Positions 1 through 8,730 of a stretch of 64,000 nucleotides of DNA are shown here, piece after piece. The DNA is from Pseudomonas sp. 10-1B (GTDB lineage Bacteria; Pseudomonadota; Gammaproteobacteria; Pseudomonadales; Pseudomonadaceae), in assembly GCF_000935045.1 (NCBI RefSeq), contig NZ_JYKS01000015.1, positions 124,001 to 188,000 on the forward strand, written 5' to 3'. The notes under the pieces were generated by a model that worked only from the letters and a program-made list of their open reading frames with translations, ran no database searches and had not been told where the DNA came from. A program made the translations under genes and the position numbers. Position 1 is the stretch's first letter, and every line of letters begins with the position of its first letter.

Positions 1-869
1 CAGCGGTGCTCGGCCGAAGCCTGCAGGCGCTGGTGCCACACCACCCAGTAGCGCTGGCTGTGGTCGATGAAAGCCAACGGCCGCCAGGCCAGCTCATGCA
101 GGCGGCACAGTTGCCGGGCGATATGTTCGGGGACAGTGGCCACCGCCTGGCTGTTGGCGATCACCTGCACGGTGGCGGAAAAGAACGGTACCTCCAGGCT
201 GACCCGCCGCTGCAGGCCCTGGGTGCGCAGGTGGCGGTCGATGAAACTGTCCTTGTCGCCCCCGCCGGAAATGCGCACATGCTTGTACCCCAGGTAGTCG
301 GCCTGGCTGAGCGCGGCATGTGCGGCCAGCGGGTGGTCGTGGCGCATCAGGCATACCGCGCGGTCCTCGCCCAGCAGACGCCCGTGCAGGTTGGGCGGCG
401 ACTCATCGAACAAGGTAGTGGCCAGGTCGATCTCGCCGCTGGCCAGCAAGGCGTACTGGCCGGCCTGCCAGGTGCGGTACTCCAACGATACGCCCGGCGC
501 TTCGCGCTCCAGCGCTGCCACCAGCAGCGGCAGCATGTGTTCGGCCACGTAATCCGAAGCGGCCAGGCAGAAGCGCCGCTCGCAACGTGCCGGGTCGAAG
601 ACTGCGGGCTGGCGCAGGGCATGCAGTTCTTCGAGAACTTGCCGTAGGGGTTCGACCAGGGCTTCGGCGTGCTCGCTGAGCACGTAACCACGGCCTTGGC
701 GCACCAGCAACGGGTCGTCGAAGGCTTCGCGCAGATGGGCCAGCTGGCGGCTCAGGGCAGACTGGCTGACGCCCAGGCGCTCGGCGGCATGGCTGAGGTT
801 CTTCAGCTGCAGCAGGTGGTCGAGGGTGCGCAGGTGAGCGAGGCTGAGGGAGGCGAAGGTGGGGTTCAT
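1..869 (-). CDS. LysR-family transcriptional regulator (3' end outside window)
   Basis: The gene reads leftward from an ATG at 867-869 and runs off the window start, so about 289 residues are visible and the C-terminus is missing. The N-terminus carries the LysR winged helix-turn-helix, visible as 'LKNLSHAAERLGVSQSALSRQL' around residues 20-42, followed by a periplasmic-binding-like effector domain ('SGGGDKDSFIDRHL'). By family it should bind a small molecule and control neighbouring genes. Its partner is probably to the left of the window, because the next gene inside (YebC-like) has the same orientation and is separated by a REP pair. The effector cannot be named. Confidence 0.85.
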   Translation of the reverse strand, partial: MNPTFASLSLAHLRTLDHLLQLKNLSHAAERLGVSQSALSRQLAHLREAFDDPLLVRQGRGYVLSEHAEALVEPLRQVLEELHALRQPAVFDPARCERRFCLAASDYVAEHMLPLLVAALEREAPGVSLEYRTWQAGQYALLASGEIDLATTLFDESPPNLHGRLLGEDRAVCLMRHDHPLAAHAALSQADYLGYKHVRISGGGDKDSFIDRHLRTQGLQRRVSLEVPFFSATVQVIANSQAVATVPEHIARQLCRLHELAWRPLAFIDHSQRYWVVWHQRLQASAEHR

Positions 870-896
870 GCAGGCGGCCTTGGGTTAATGCAACTG

Positions 897-987
897 GCCA
901 ATCGCCGGCAAGCCAGCTCCCACAAGGTACCCACATGCCTCAAGACTTGCACTGTACCTGTGGGAGCTGGCTTGCCGGCGATTGGGC
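897..987. repeat. REP pair (BIME-like) in inverted orientation
   Basis: Two copies of the P. putida-type REP, 'cgccggcaagccagctccc', face each other (about 897-929 and 954-985) around a 25-nt spacer. The pair lies between the YebC-like gene and the LysR gene. Such pairs form long hairpins and can act as transcription barriers or mRNA-end protectors. Confidence 0.85.
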
Positions 988-1007
988 CGCAAAGCGGCCC
1001 CGGCAAT

Positions 1008-1718
1008 TTATGCGGTCAGACCAACATAAACGTTCTGCACATCATCGTTCTCGTCGATCGCCTCGAGGAACGCTTCAACCTCGGCCAGCGCCTCGGCACT
1101 CAGGCTGGCCGCGCTTACCGGGTTCTTCGGGGTGTAGCCGATCTTCGCCGAGGTCACGGTGAAGCCATGCTCCGGCAGGGCCTTCTGCACCGCGTCCAGG
1201 TCGGTGGTGTCGGTGATGAACAGGGTCGAGCCCTCTTCTTCACCTTCTTCGAAGTCCTGGGCACCGGCTTCGATGGCGGCCATTTCCGGGTCGGCGTCGC
1301 CTTCCGGGGTGGCTTCGATCAGGCCGACATGGTTGAAGTCCCAGGTCACCGAACCGCTGGCACCCAGCTGGCCCTTGCGGAACAGCACGCGGATTTGTGC
1401 AACGGTGCGGTTGACGTTGTCAGTCAGGCACTCGACGATCAACGGCACCTGGTGCGGCGCGAAGCCTTCATAGCTGACGGCATGGTACTGCACGGCCTCG
1501 CCGTCCAGGCCAGCGCCTTTCTTGATGGCACGTTCCAGGGTCTCACGGGTCATCGAGGCTTTCTTGGCCTGGACAATGGCCAGGCGCAGGCGCGGGTTCA
1601 TGTCCGGGTCGGCGCCAGACTTGGCAGCAATCTGAATTTCCTTGGCCAGCTTGCCCATGATCTTGCCCTTGGCGTTGGCAGCTGTTTCTCTATGCTTGGC
1701 TTTCCACTGTGCGCCCAT
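1008..1718 (-). CDS. YebC/PmpR family DNA-binding protein (YeeN-type paralogue)
   Basis: A 236-residue protein of the YebC/TACO1 family. The N-terminus '[20 protein letters not shown]' is the YeeN-like variant, not the canonical 'MAGHSKWANIKHRK' of YebC. The family core follows: '[16 protein letters not shown]' near residues 41-56 and 'ERAIKKGAG' near 62-70. The acidic stretch '[11 protein letters not shown]' and the C-terminal '[12 protein letters not shown]' are also typical. YebC proteins act as transcriptional regulators (PmpR) or as translation factors that relieve ribosome stalling. The gene appears monocistronic. Length is normal for the family. The organism probably carries a second, canonical yebC elsewhere. 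Confidence 0.92.
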   Translation of the reverse strand: MGAQWKAKHRETAANAKGKIMGKLAKEIQIAAKSGADPDMNPRLRLAIVQAKKASMTRETLERAIKKGAGLDGEAVQYHAVSYEGFAPHQVPLIVECLTDNVNRTVAQIRVLFRKGQLGASGSVTWDFNHVGLIEATPEGDADPEMAAIEAGAQDFEEGEEEGSTLFITDTTDLDAVQKALPEHGFTVTSAKIGYTPKNPVSAASLSAEALAEVEAFLEAIDENDDVQNVYVGLTA

Positions 1719-1815
1719 GTCGACTCTCTTGTTTCAGCGGCCGGTTCAGGAAGCGACCGGCCAAAAGTGGGTGCAGTTTATACGCCCTCAAGCATCGGAT
1801 CGACAAGAAATCTCA

Positions 1816-3207
1816 TCAGCCCTTATCGGCTTTGCCCGCCGCCGCGGCAAATCGCGCCAGGCGCACATCCAGCCGGCGCGGGCGCAAGCCGTGGTCCTCG
1901 GCGCGCTCCTTGCGGCGAATGGCATTGCGCACCATCAGCGAGCCCAGATAGCGAATCGGCTCGGGCGGGAACAGCCCCAGCGGGCCCTTGACCAGCGGCG
2001 AACGGGTCCATGGGTTGTCCAGCCCCAGGGCCAGCGACGAAAGAATCTGCCCGCCCATGTGGCACGGGCCGACGCCGCTGCCGGAGTAACCGAAGCCATA
2101 GAACACATTGCCCTGCCCGTCCAACTTGCCGAAGAACGGCAGGCCGGTCACCGAGCGGTCCGACGGGCCGTTCCAGCTGGCCGCCAGCGGCACCTCGGCC
2201 AAGGCCGGGAAGAACCCACCCAGGCTTTCGCGCAGCAATGGCCGGTACGGCGATGGCTGGTCGAACACCGGCAGCATGCGCCCACCATAGGCAAAGGTAT
2301 TGCCGCCCTTGCCGAGCATCAACCGGCCATCGGAGGTGTTGTGGTAGTAATGCACGAAAATGCGCGAGTCGAGCACGCTGATGCCGCTATCCAGGCCGAT
2401 CTGCTGCAGCAGCTCGGGGCATGGTTCGGTAATCACCATGTCGCTGGAGACAATCGTCACGCTGCGCTCGAACTGTGGGAAGGCCCGCGCCATCCAGGCG
2501 TTGAGGCCCAACACCACACGGTCGGCGCGCACCGTACCATTGGCCGTGCGCACCTGCACCGGGGCGCCGTGCTCCAGGCCGCTCATCGCGGTACCCTCGA
2601 AGATGCGCACGCCGCGCTGCAAGGCCACCCGGCGCAGGCCGCGCACCAGCTTGCCAGGCTGCACGGTGGCGGCCGCCGGCGAGAACCAGCCTTCCAGGTG
2701 CCGCACCGAACCCGCCAGGCGCTGCACCTGCTCCAGCGGCAGGCGGCGGAACGAATTGATGCCCTTGTGCTCCAGCGCGGCGATCACCGCGTCGGTGGCA
2801 CCGACCTGGGCTGCGTTGGTGGCGGTGTACAGCGTGCCGTCCAGGCGGTAGTCGCAGTCGATGCCATTGGCGGTACAGAACGCGCCAATGGCCCCGATGC
2901 TGCGCTCCGACTCACGCACCAGGCGCACCGCCTCGGCCACCCCGAACAAGCGCTCGAGGGTGAAGTACTTGGCCGACCAGGACAACGCGCAACCACCATT
3001 GCGGCCGCTGGCCCCGGCGCCACAGATATCGGCCTCGATCAGCACGATATCCAGGGCCGGCACCGCCTCCTTGAGCATCAGCGCGGTCCACAGGCCGGTA
3101 TAGCCGCCGCCGACGATGCACACCTCACAACGGATATCGCCTTGCAGCGGCGGGCATACCGCCTCCTGCGCCGAATCCAGGGCCTGTTGCAGCCAGAAGG
3201 GTCTCAT
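1816..3207 (-). CDS. FAD-dependent oxidoreductase, DadA/PuuB-like
   Basis: A 463-residue flavoprotein. The N-terminal dinucleotide-binding motif 'CIVGGGYTGLW' (about residues 30-40) is followed by 'GASGRNGG' (about 65-72), the signature of DAO-family oxidases such as gamma-glutamylputrescine oxidase and D-amino-acid dehydrogenase. The C-terminal FAD contact 'FYGFGYSGSGVGPCHMGG' is present. It should oxidise a C-N bond of an amine or amino-acid substrate. It lies 15 bp after the MFS transporter gene on the same strand, so the two form an operon for uptake and oxidation of one compound, probably controlled by the divergent LysR gene at 4783. The substrate is unknown; I recall similar transporter/LysR sets near aminophosphonate genes, but no phnWX genes are here. 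Confidence 0.88.
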   Translation of the reverse strand: MRPFWLQQALDSAQEAVCPPLQGDIRCEVCIVGGGYTGLWTALMLKEAVPALDIVLIEADICGAGASGRNGGCALSWSAKYFTLERLFGVAEAVRLVRESERSIGAIGAFCTANGIDCDYRLDGTLYTATNAAQVGATDAVIAALEHKGINSFRRLPLEQVQRLAGSVRHLEGWFSPAAATVQPGKLVRGLRRVALQRGVRIFEGTAMSGLEHGAPVQVRTANGTVRADRVVLGLNAWMARAFPQFERSVTIVSSDMVITEPCPELLQQIGLDSGISVLDSRIFVHYYHNTSDGRLMLGKGGNTFAYGGRMLPVFDQPSPYRPLLRESLGGFFPALAEVPLAASWNGPSDRSVTGLPFFGKLDGQGNVFYGFGYSGSGVGPCHMGGQILSSLALGLDNPWTRSPLVKGPLGLFPPEPIRYLGSLMVRNAIRRKERAEDHGLRPRRLDVRLARFAAAAGKADKG

Positions 3208-3222
3208 TCGCTCGCTTTCCTT

Positions 3223-4539
3223 TCAGGTACGCAGTGGCTTGATTGCCATGCCGGTGTTCGGTGCCACGTCGCTGGTTTGCGCAGCGCTGGCCGGGCGGCT
3301 GTTCCAGTGCGGCAACAGCACCAAGGCCGAGAACAGCGCACAGCCAGCAAACACGATGAACACCGTGACGCCATCGAAGTAACCCGGCAGCAGCCCGCCC
3401 AGCACTGCGCCCACCGAGCCACAGCCGTTGACGAAACCGGCCGCGGTGGCACCGGCCTTGGCAGTGCCGAAGTCGATGGCCGCAGCGCCGCTGATCATCG
3501 AGTCCGGCCCGTACAGGGTCAGGCCCATGACGAACAGCAGGCCTACCACCAGAATGACGCTGCCGGTGTGCATGGCCGCCATGAACGCCGCCAGGGTCAC
3601 GGTCAGCAGCACCAGGCTGATCACGCAGGCCGGCATGCGCCGCGCGCCGAACAGCTTGTCGGAAGCCAGGCCGATCATGATCGGCCCCAGCAGCCCGGCC
3701 AGTTCGAAGGCAGTGGGGATGATCGCCGCACCAACCTTGCCCACCGAGGGCATCTGCTCGAAGACGATCACCGGCCCCCACAGCAGGATGGCGTAGCGCG
3801 CCGGCTTCAGCAGGAAGTACGCCAGGCCCAGGGTCAGCACCGTGCGGTTGCGCAATATTTCCCGTAGCGGCGCCCACACACTGCACAGGTTGCCGGCCGG
3901 GGCCATGCTCTGCGGCTCGGGCTCTACCGCCGGCAGGCCGACGTCTTCAGGCTTGTTGCGCTGCAGGAAGAAGAACAGCACGGCCACCAGCGCCACCACC
4001 GCGGCACTGGAGAAGAACGCCGCGTGCCAGGTGCCAACCAGGGTATAGGCCCACCAGCCGGCGAACGGCGAGGCCACCAGGCCGCCGAAGGCATAGCAGG
4101 AACTCCACAGGCCCAGTACCCGCCCACGCTGCGAAGCCGGGAAGAAGCTGCCGATGTTCTTGCACAGTCCGGCCCAGCCGGTGGACTGCGCCAGGCCCTG
4201 CACCAGCATGCAGGTGGCGAAGATCGGGAAGGTGGCATAGCTGCCCATCACCACCGCCGCCACCGCGGAAATCAGCAACCCGCCAAGCACCACCACACGC
4301 GGGCCGAAGCGGTCGGCGAGCATGCCCCAGGTGAACTGGCCCACGGCATAGGCAGCCAGGTAGATGGCGTCGAGGTTGGCCATGGCGGCCTTGTCGAGCA
4401 TGAAAGCTGGATCTTCGGCGATGCCCAGCTTGGCTACCGAGAAGGCTTTGCGGGTGAAGTAGAAGGCGGCGTAGGCCAGCCAGGTGATAGCGAAAATCTG
4501 CATGCGCCAGCGTTTGAGCGCGGCTAGTGATTGATTCAT
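3223..4539 (-). CDS. MFS transporter, organophosphate:phosphate antiporter-like
   Basis: A 438-residue membrane protein with about 12 predicted hydrophobic segments. The early 'YAAFYFTRKAFS' and the loop 'DRFGPRVVVLGG' resemble GlpT/UhpC (OPA family) transporters. I chose the ATG at 4537-4539 ('MNQSLAALKRW'); the open frame continues 71 codons upstream, but that part has no transporter character and crosses the likely promoter region. It is first gene of a two-gene operon with the FAD oxidoreductase. OPA members import phosphorylated or acidic compounds by exchange; the actual substrate here is not visible from sequence. Confidence 0.88.
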   Translation of the reverse strand: MNQSLAALKRWRMQIFAITWLAYAAFYFTRKAFSVAKLGIAEDPAFMLDKAAMANLDAIYLAAYAVGQFTWGMLADRFGPRVVVLGGLLISAVAAVVMGSYATFPIFATCMLVQGLAQSTGWAGLCKNIGSFFPASQRGRVLGLWSSCYAFGGLVASPFAGWWAYTLVGTWHAAFFSSAAVVALVAVLFFFLQRNKPEDVGLPAVEPEPQSMAPAGNLCSVWAPLREILRNRTVLTLGLAYFLLKPARYAILLWGPVIVFEQMPSVGKVGAAIIPTAFELAGLLGPIMIGLASDKLFGARRMPACVISLVLLTVTLAAFMAAMHTGSVILVVGLLFVMGLTLYGPDSMISGAAAIDFGTAKAGATAAGFVNGCGSVGAVLGGLLPGYFDGVTVFIVFAGCALFSALVLLPHWNSRPASAAQTSDVAPNTGMAIKPLRT

Positions 4540-4782
4540 GTAAGTCTGACCTCTTGCTTGAGTGTGCCGGCAGAATGTGAAGAAACGCCTGTCTTGTTCT
4601 TGTGTTACGCACAGCGATGACGAGGCTGTCATCGGGTCAGTTGGCGCCGTGTAGGTGCCATGGCCCTGGCGGCATTCGTGGTGCCAGCGTCGGGCTGACA
4701 TGCATGGAAACAGTTGCTGAAAAATAAATAAAATCGATTTATCGTATTTCACTCATAAGCTCAGCTTGTTACCGAGGTCGCC
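4540..4782. promoter_or_regulatory. Divergent promoter region between MFS operon and LysR gene
   Basis: This 243-bp gap separates the leftward transporter operon from the rightward LysR gene. It becomes AT-rich near 4718-4755 ('aaaaataaataaaatcg'). Divergent LysR arrangements normally hold the regulator's binding sites here. No specific operator could be assigned by eye. Confidence 0.5.
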
Positions 4783-5652
4783 ATGTCGGTTTCCCACGCA
4801 CAACTCAAGGCCTTCCATGCCGTGGCGCTGCACGGCAGCTTTACCCGCGCAGCGGAAAAGCTGTTCCTGACCCAACCTGCGGTGTCCGACCAGGTGCGCA
4901 AACTGGAGGAGCGTTTCGGCGTATTGCTGTTCCACCGCAACAAGCGCTCGGTGCAGCTCACCGACCTGGGCGAGCGCCTGCTGGGCATCAGCAAGCGCCT
5001 GTTCGCCTGTGAAGCCGAGGCCCATGAACTGCTGCAGGATTCGCGCGCCCTGCACACTGGCAGCCTGGTACTGGCGGTGGATGCACCGGTGCACGTGCTG
5101 CCGCAGATCGCCCGTTTTTGCCAGCGCTACCCGGGTATCCAGGTGAAGATCGAGACCGGCAACACCGATGAGTCGCTGGCCCGGCTGTTCAGCTACCAGG
5201 CCGACCTGGCCCTGCTCGGCCGGGACGTCGACGATGAGCGCCTGCATTGCCTAACGCTGCGCCGCGATCCGATGGTGGCGTTCGTTTCGCACAACCACCC
5301 GTGGGCCAGCCGCGGCTCGATCAGCCTGGCCGACCTGGACGACATGCCGCTGGTGTTGCGCGAACCCGGCTCGGTAACCCGGCAAACCCTGGAAGAAGAG
5401 ATGCAGCGGGCTGGGCTACGGATTCGCCCGGCGATCCAGGTGGAGGGCCGTGAGGCGGCCCGTGAAGCGGTGGTGGTGGGGATTGGCGTGGGGGTGGTGT
5501 CGGCGGCGGAGTTTGGTGCCGATGCGCGAGTGTGTGCGTTGCCGATCGTCGATTGCCAGCGGCACCTGACCGAGACCCTGGTGTGTTTGAGCGAGCAACG
5601 GACGCGGCGGGTGGTGGCGACCTTTCTGCAGGTGGTGGAGGAAGGGTTGTAA
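4783..5652 (+). CDS. LysR-family regulator, possibly of the aminophosphonate-associated type
   Basis: A 289-residue LysR protein. The helix-turn-helix spans about residues 18-40 ('GSFTRAAEKLFLTQPAVSDQ'), followed by a linker and effector domain ('VLAVDAPVHVLPQIARF' near residue 92). It is divergent from the MFS-FAD oxidoreductase operon, so it probably controls that operon. Its overall look recalls LysR regulators found next to 2-aminoethylphosphonate genes, but that is recollection rather than proof. The ATG follows 'accgaggtcgcc', an acceptable ribosome site. Confidence 0.87.
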   Translation: MSVSHAQLKAFHAVALHGSFTRAAEKLFLTQPAVSDQVRKLEERFGVLLFHRNKRSVQLTDLGERLLGISKRLFACEAEAHELLQDSRALHTGSLVLAVDAPVHVLPQIARFCQRYPGIQVKIETGNTDESLARLFSYQADLALLGRDVDDERLHCLTLRRDPMVAFVSHNHPWASRGSISLADLDDMPLVLREPGSVTRQTLEEEMQRAGLRIRPAIQVEGREAAREAVVVGIGVGVVSAAEFGADARVCALPIVDCQRHLTETLVCLSEQRTRRVVATFLQVVEEGL

Positions 5653-5660
5653 ACCTGTTC

Positions 5661-5755
5661 TGGCCCTATCGCCGGCAAGCCAGCTCCCACAGGCACCCCA
5701 CAAAACTGGGGTACTGTGAGATACCTGTGGGAGCCGGCTTGCCGGCGATGGGGCC
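5661..5755. repeat. REP pair (BIME-like)
   Basis: Inverted copies of 'atcgccggcaagccagctcc' and its complement (right copy near 5722-5750) flank a 30-nt spacer holding a small hairpin 'ccccacaaaactgggg'. The pair sits just after the LysR gene. Confidence 0.85.
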
Positions 5756-5810
5756 GGTGCAGGCAATACAACTATGCTGGGATAATCTCAATCCACAAAC
5801 CAATCACCCC

Positions 5811-6182
5811 ATGCTCTACCGCCTAGCCGCCGACACCCTGGTCCTGCTGCACCTGGCGTTCATCCTGCTGGTGCTGTTCGGTGGCCTGCTGGTACTGCGC
5901 TGGCGCCCTGCCCTGCTGCTGCACCTGCCGGCCCTGGCCTGGGGCCTGGCAGTGGAGTGCCTGCACCTGGGTTGCCCGCTCACCAGCTGGGAAAACCGCA
6001 TGCGCAGCGCCGCCGGTGAGGCGGGTTACCAGGGAAGCTTCGTCGAGCATTACATCTGGCCGCTGATCTACCCCACCGGGCTGACCCCGCACATTCAGCT
6101 GCTGCTGGGCAGTATCGTGTTGCTGCTCAACCTCGGCATCTACAGCTACGTAGCCTGGCGCTGGCGCCGCCCTAGCGGGTAG
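5811..6182 (+). CDS. DUF2784 domain membrane protein
   Basis: A 123-residue membrane protein with about four hydrophobic segments. The pattern 'LHLAFILLVLFGGLL' near the start, 'CPLTSWENRMR' in the middle and 'FVEHYIWPLIYP' further on is the DUF2784 signature. I chose the ATG at 5811 ('MLYRLAADT'); the open frame upstream is only read-through of the REP pair. Function is unknown. The last 11 bases overlap tail-to-tail with the end of the tam-like gene on the other strand. Confidence 0.88.
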   Translation: MLYRLAADTLVLLHLAFILLVLFGGLLVLRWRPALLLHLPALAWGLAVECLHLGCPLTSWENRMRSAAGEAGYQGSFVEHYIWPLIYPTGLTPHIQLLLGSIVLLLNLGIYSYVAWRWRRPSG

Positions 6183-6948
6183 CGATCACGAACAACCGCG
6201 GGAACGGCAACAGCACCTTGCCATCGGTGGCCGGCGGGTAGTCGCGCTGCATCGCCTGCAGGTACATCTGCAGGAAGTCGGCCTGCTCCTGCTCATCAAG
6301 CCTGGCCAGATAAGGCCGCAACGCCGAGCCCTTGAACCATTCCACTACCGCTTCGGCACCACCGGCCAACGGGTGGTGGTAGGTGGTGCGCCAGACGTCC
6401 ACCCGTGCGCACAGCGGGCTGAGCAGGTCATAGTAGAACGCCGCGCCGTGCCGCGGCGGCAGCTGGAAGTCGACGAATTTCGCCGCCCAGGGGCCCTGGC
6501 TGGCGATCTCGCGCAACTGCCGGTGGGCCGGCTCGTCGAGGTTGTCCGGGGTCTGCACGGCCAGGCTGGCGCCTTCGCTCAGCTGGCGCACCAGGTGCGG
6601 GTACAGCGAGGCATGGTCGGGTACCCATTGCAGTGAGGCATTGGCCAGGATCAAGTCCTGGGGTTCGGGGGCGGACCAGCCGGCAATGTCGGCGGTAACC
6701 ATGCGAACCCGGGGCAAGCACAGCCGTTTGCGTTCGCGGGCCTTGTCGATCATGTCCGGGTCGCTGTCCAGGGCCGTCACCTGGGCATCGGGGCAACGTT
6801 GCAGCAGCACCTCGGTAGAGTTGCCGGGACCGCAGCCCAGGTCGGTGGCGTGACGCACCGGGCGCGGCGGCACGGCGGCGAGCAAGTCGCGCACAGCGCG
6901 GGTGCGTTCGTCTTCGAACAGGGAATACTGTGTGGCGGACCAGGCCAT
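6172..6948 (-). CDS. tam: Trans-aconitate 2-methyltransferase
   Basis: A 258-residue SAM-dependent methyltransferase. The start 'MAWSATQYSLFEDERTRA' matches Tam proteins, which begin with 'W.P..Y..F...R.RP..DLL'. SAM motif I 'DLGCGPGNSTEVL' lies near residues 35-47, and 'LILANASLQWVPDH' near 98-111 is the characteristic post-motif. The enzyme methylates trans-aconitate, an inhibitor of aconitase formed spontaneously from cis-aconitate, to the harmless monomethyl ester. The ATG at 6946-6948 is preceded by 'aaggagcttcaa', a strong ribosome site, which decides against the upstream in-frame ATG. Confidence 0.9.
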   Translation of the reverse strand: MAWSATQYSLFEDERTRAVRDLLAAVPPRPVRHATDLGCGPGNSTEVLLQRCPDAQVTALDSDPDMIDKARERKRLCLPRVRMVTADIAGWSAPEPQDLILANASLQWVPDHASLYPHLVRQLSEGASLAVQTPDNLDEPAHRQLREIASQGPWAAKFVDFQLPPRHGAAFYYDLLSPLCARVDVWRTTYHHPLAGGAEAVVEWFKGSALRPYLARLDEQEQADFLQMYLQAMQRDYPPATDGKVLLPFPRLFVIATR

Positions 6949-7003
6949 TTGAAGCTCCTTTGGGCGGGCGGTGTGTTCATCATATGCCATCTGTCGGCTA
7001 CGC

Positions 7004-7103
7004 GGGCCCTATCGCCGGCAGGCCAGCTAGTTCCCACAAGGACCGCACCGATCTCCAGCCATGTGCAATACCTGTGGGAGCCGGCTTGCCGGCGACAGGG
7101 CCG
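7004..7103. repeat. REP pair (BIME-like)
   Basis: Inverted REP copies ('cctatcgccggcaggccagc' and 'gtgggagccggcttgccggc') flank a 40-nt spacer between the tam promoter and the small membrane-protein gene. Confidence 0.85.
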
Positions 7104-7149
7104 GAACTGACCACCTACGCTTGAAGTCAGTCCATGTATGCGCATGCCC

Positions 7150-7317
7150 ATGAAAACCTACATCGCCCTGGCAATCCTGGCCCTGATCGCCGCCGCCGCC
7201 CTGCTCGGTACACCGTGGATGAACCAGCGCTTCCACATGCCCGCAGAAAAATCCCAGGCCCAACAACGCGAAACGGCCGGGTCCCCGAGGGAGCCGACCG
7301 TTTCCAGAGGCGAGTGA
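7150..7317 (+). CDS. Small single-TM protein, unknown function
   Basis: A 55-residue protein with an N-terminal hydrophobic segment ('TYIALAILALIAAAALLG', about residues 3-20) and a hydrophilic tail ending 'EPTVSRGE'. In-frame ATGs at 7138, 7144 and 7150 are all possible; none has a strong ribosome site. It ends 3 bp before the stop of the convergent permease gene. The clean hydrophobic/hydrophilic split argues for a real membrane-anchored or secreted small protein, but no family is recognised. Confidence 0.5.
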   Translation: MKTYIALAILALIAAAALLGTPWMNQRFHMPAEKSQAQQRETAGSPREPTVSRGE

Positions 7318-7320
7318 CGC

Positions 7321-8730
7321 TTAGTGTTGCTTGCCAGTGCGGATCTGGTGCACCACGCCCATCGCCACCACGATCGCCGCAGCGATACCGGTGGAGATCA
7401 CCAGGATCTGGTAGTCAGGCATGAAGGCCATGGTCACCAGGGCTGCCACGATGAACGCGATCACCAGGTAGGTCAGCCACGGGAACAGCCACATCTTCAG
7501 GCGTACTTCCTTGCCCTCGGCGATCAGCTTGCGACGCATGCGCAGCTGCGAGAAGGCGATTACCAGGTACACCAGCAAGGCAATCATGCCAGTGGTGTTC
7601 ATCAGGGTTTCCAGTACGTCTTTCGGGCGCAGGGTCTCGCTGAAGTTGATCAGCGCACACACCACGGCCACGGCGCACGAGCCCATGATCGCGTACACCG
7701 GTACACCGGTGCCGGCGCGGGTGATCTTGAACAACGACGGTGCATCGCCACGCTGGGCCAGGGAGAACAACATGCGCGATGCGGTGTAGTGGCCGGAGAT
7801 CAGGCAGCTGCTCACCGAAGTCAGTACCACGAAGTTCATCAGCAGCTCGGCATAGGGCACGCCCAGCAGCTCCAGGGTACGGCGGTAGGCGCCATAGCCG
7901 GAAACGCCCAGGTGTGGGTCGTTCCACGGCACCAGGCAGACGATCAGGAAGATCGAGCCAACGTAGAACAGGCACACACGCCAGACCACCGAGTTGGTGG
8001 CCTTGACGATCTGCGCGGCCGGGTCCTTGGCTTCGGAGGCGGCGATAGTGACGATTTCGGCACCGAGGAAGGCGAACATCACCCCGAGCAAGGCACCGAT
8101 CACAGTGGTGATGCCATTGGGCATGAAGCCTTCGGCGGTGAGGTGACTCATGCCACGCACTTCACCGAACTGCCAGATATTCATCACCGCAGCAGTACAC
8201 ACGATCAGGAAGCAGACGATCGCGATCACCTTGATCAAGGCGAACCAGAACTCGAACTCACCGTAGTGCTTGACGTTGAAGAAGTTGACGGTGATCAGCA
8301 ACAGGGTCGTGGCCAGCACGAACACATTGACACTGACGTCGGGGAAGAAACCATGCAGGATCTTGCCCGCCACATAAGCTTCCCAGGCCATGAGGATGAC
8401 CCAGTACCACCAGTACAGCCAGCCGATGGTGAAACCGGCCCAACGGCCGATGGCACGGTCAGCGTAGGTGGAGAACGAACCGGTGTCTGGCGAGGACGTC
8501 GCCATTTCACCCAGCATGCGCATGATCAGCACCACCAGGATGCCGCCTGCCAGGTAGGCCAGGACAGCGGCTGGGCCGGCGCTGTGGATCACGCTGCCGG
8601 AACCGACGAACAAGGCGCCGCCAATAACCCCGGCGATCGACATCATCGTCAGGTGGCGCGACTTGAGCGAGGCACTGAGCTTGCTCTCGTGCTCGCTTTT
8701 CGCGGTGGTGGTTGTGGATATTGCGTCCAT
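7321..8730 (-). CDS. Amino acid permease, GabP-like (APC superfamily)
   Basis: A 469-residue transporter with 12 hydrophobic segments. 'LKSRHLTMMSIAGVIGGALFVGSG' near residues 20-43 is the amino-acid/GABA permease signature, and 'FNVKHYGEFEFWFALIKV' near residue 160 is the consensus amphipathic region of the family. The ATG at 8728-8730 starts 'MDAISTTTTAKSEHESKL'; the open frame continues upstream through non-permease sequence. It is divergent from a MocR-type regulator, which makes GABA or a related omega-amino acid a sensible substrate, but specificity cannot be fixed from sequence. Confidence 0.88.
   Translation of the reverse strand: MDAISTTTTAKSEHESKLSASLKSRHLTMMSIAGVIGGALFVGSGSVIHSAGPAAVLAYLAGGILVVLIMRMLGEMATSSPDTGSFSTYADRAIGRWAGFTIGWLYWWYWVILMAWEAYVAGKILHGFFPDVSVNVFVLATTLLLITVNFFNVKHYGEFEFWFALIKVIAIVCFLIVCTAAVMNIWQFGEVRGMSHLTAEGFMPNGITTVIGALLGVMFAFLGAEIVTIAASEAKDPAAQIVKATNSVVWRVCLFYVGSIFLIVCLVPWNDPHLGVSGYGAYRRTLELLGVPYAELLMNFVVLTSVSSCLISGHYTASRMLFSLAQRGDAPSLFKITRAGTGVPVYAIMGSCAVAVVCALINFSETLRPKDVLETLMNTTGMIALLVYLVIAFSQLRMRRKLIAEGKEVRLKMWLFPWLTYLVIAFIVAALVTMAFMPDYQILVISTGIAAAIVVAMGVVHQIRTGKQH

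Noticed and set aside
1642..3867. Very long open frame (about 740 codons) antisense to the FAD oxidoreductase and MFS genes
   Set aside because: It is the high-GC shadow of two clear genes; its composition (many Arg, Gln, His, Ala) has no family character.
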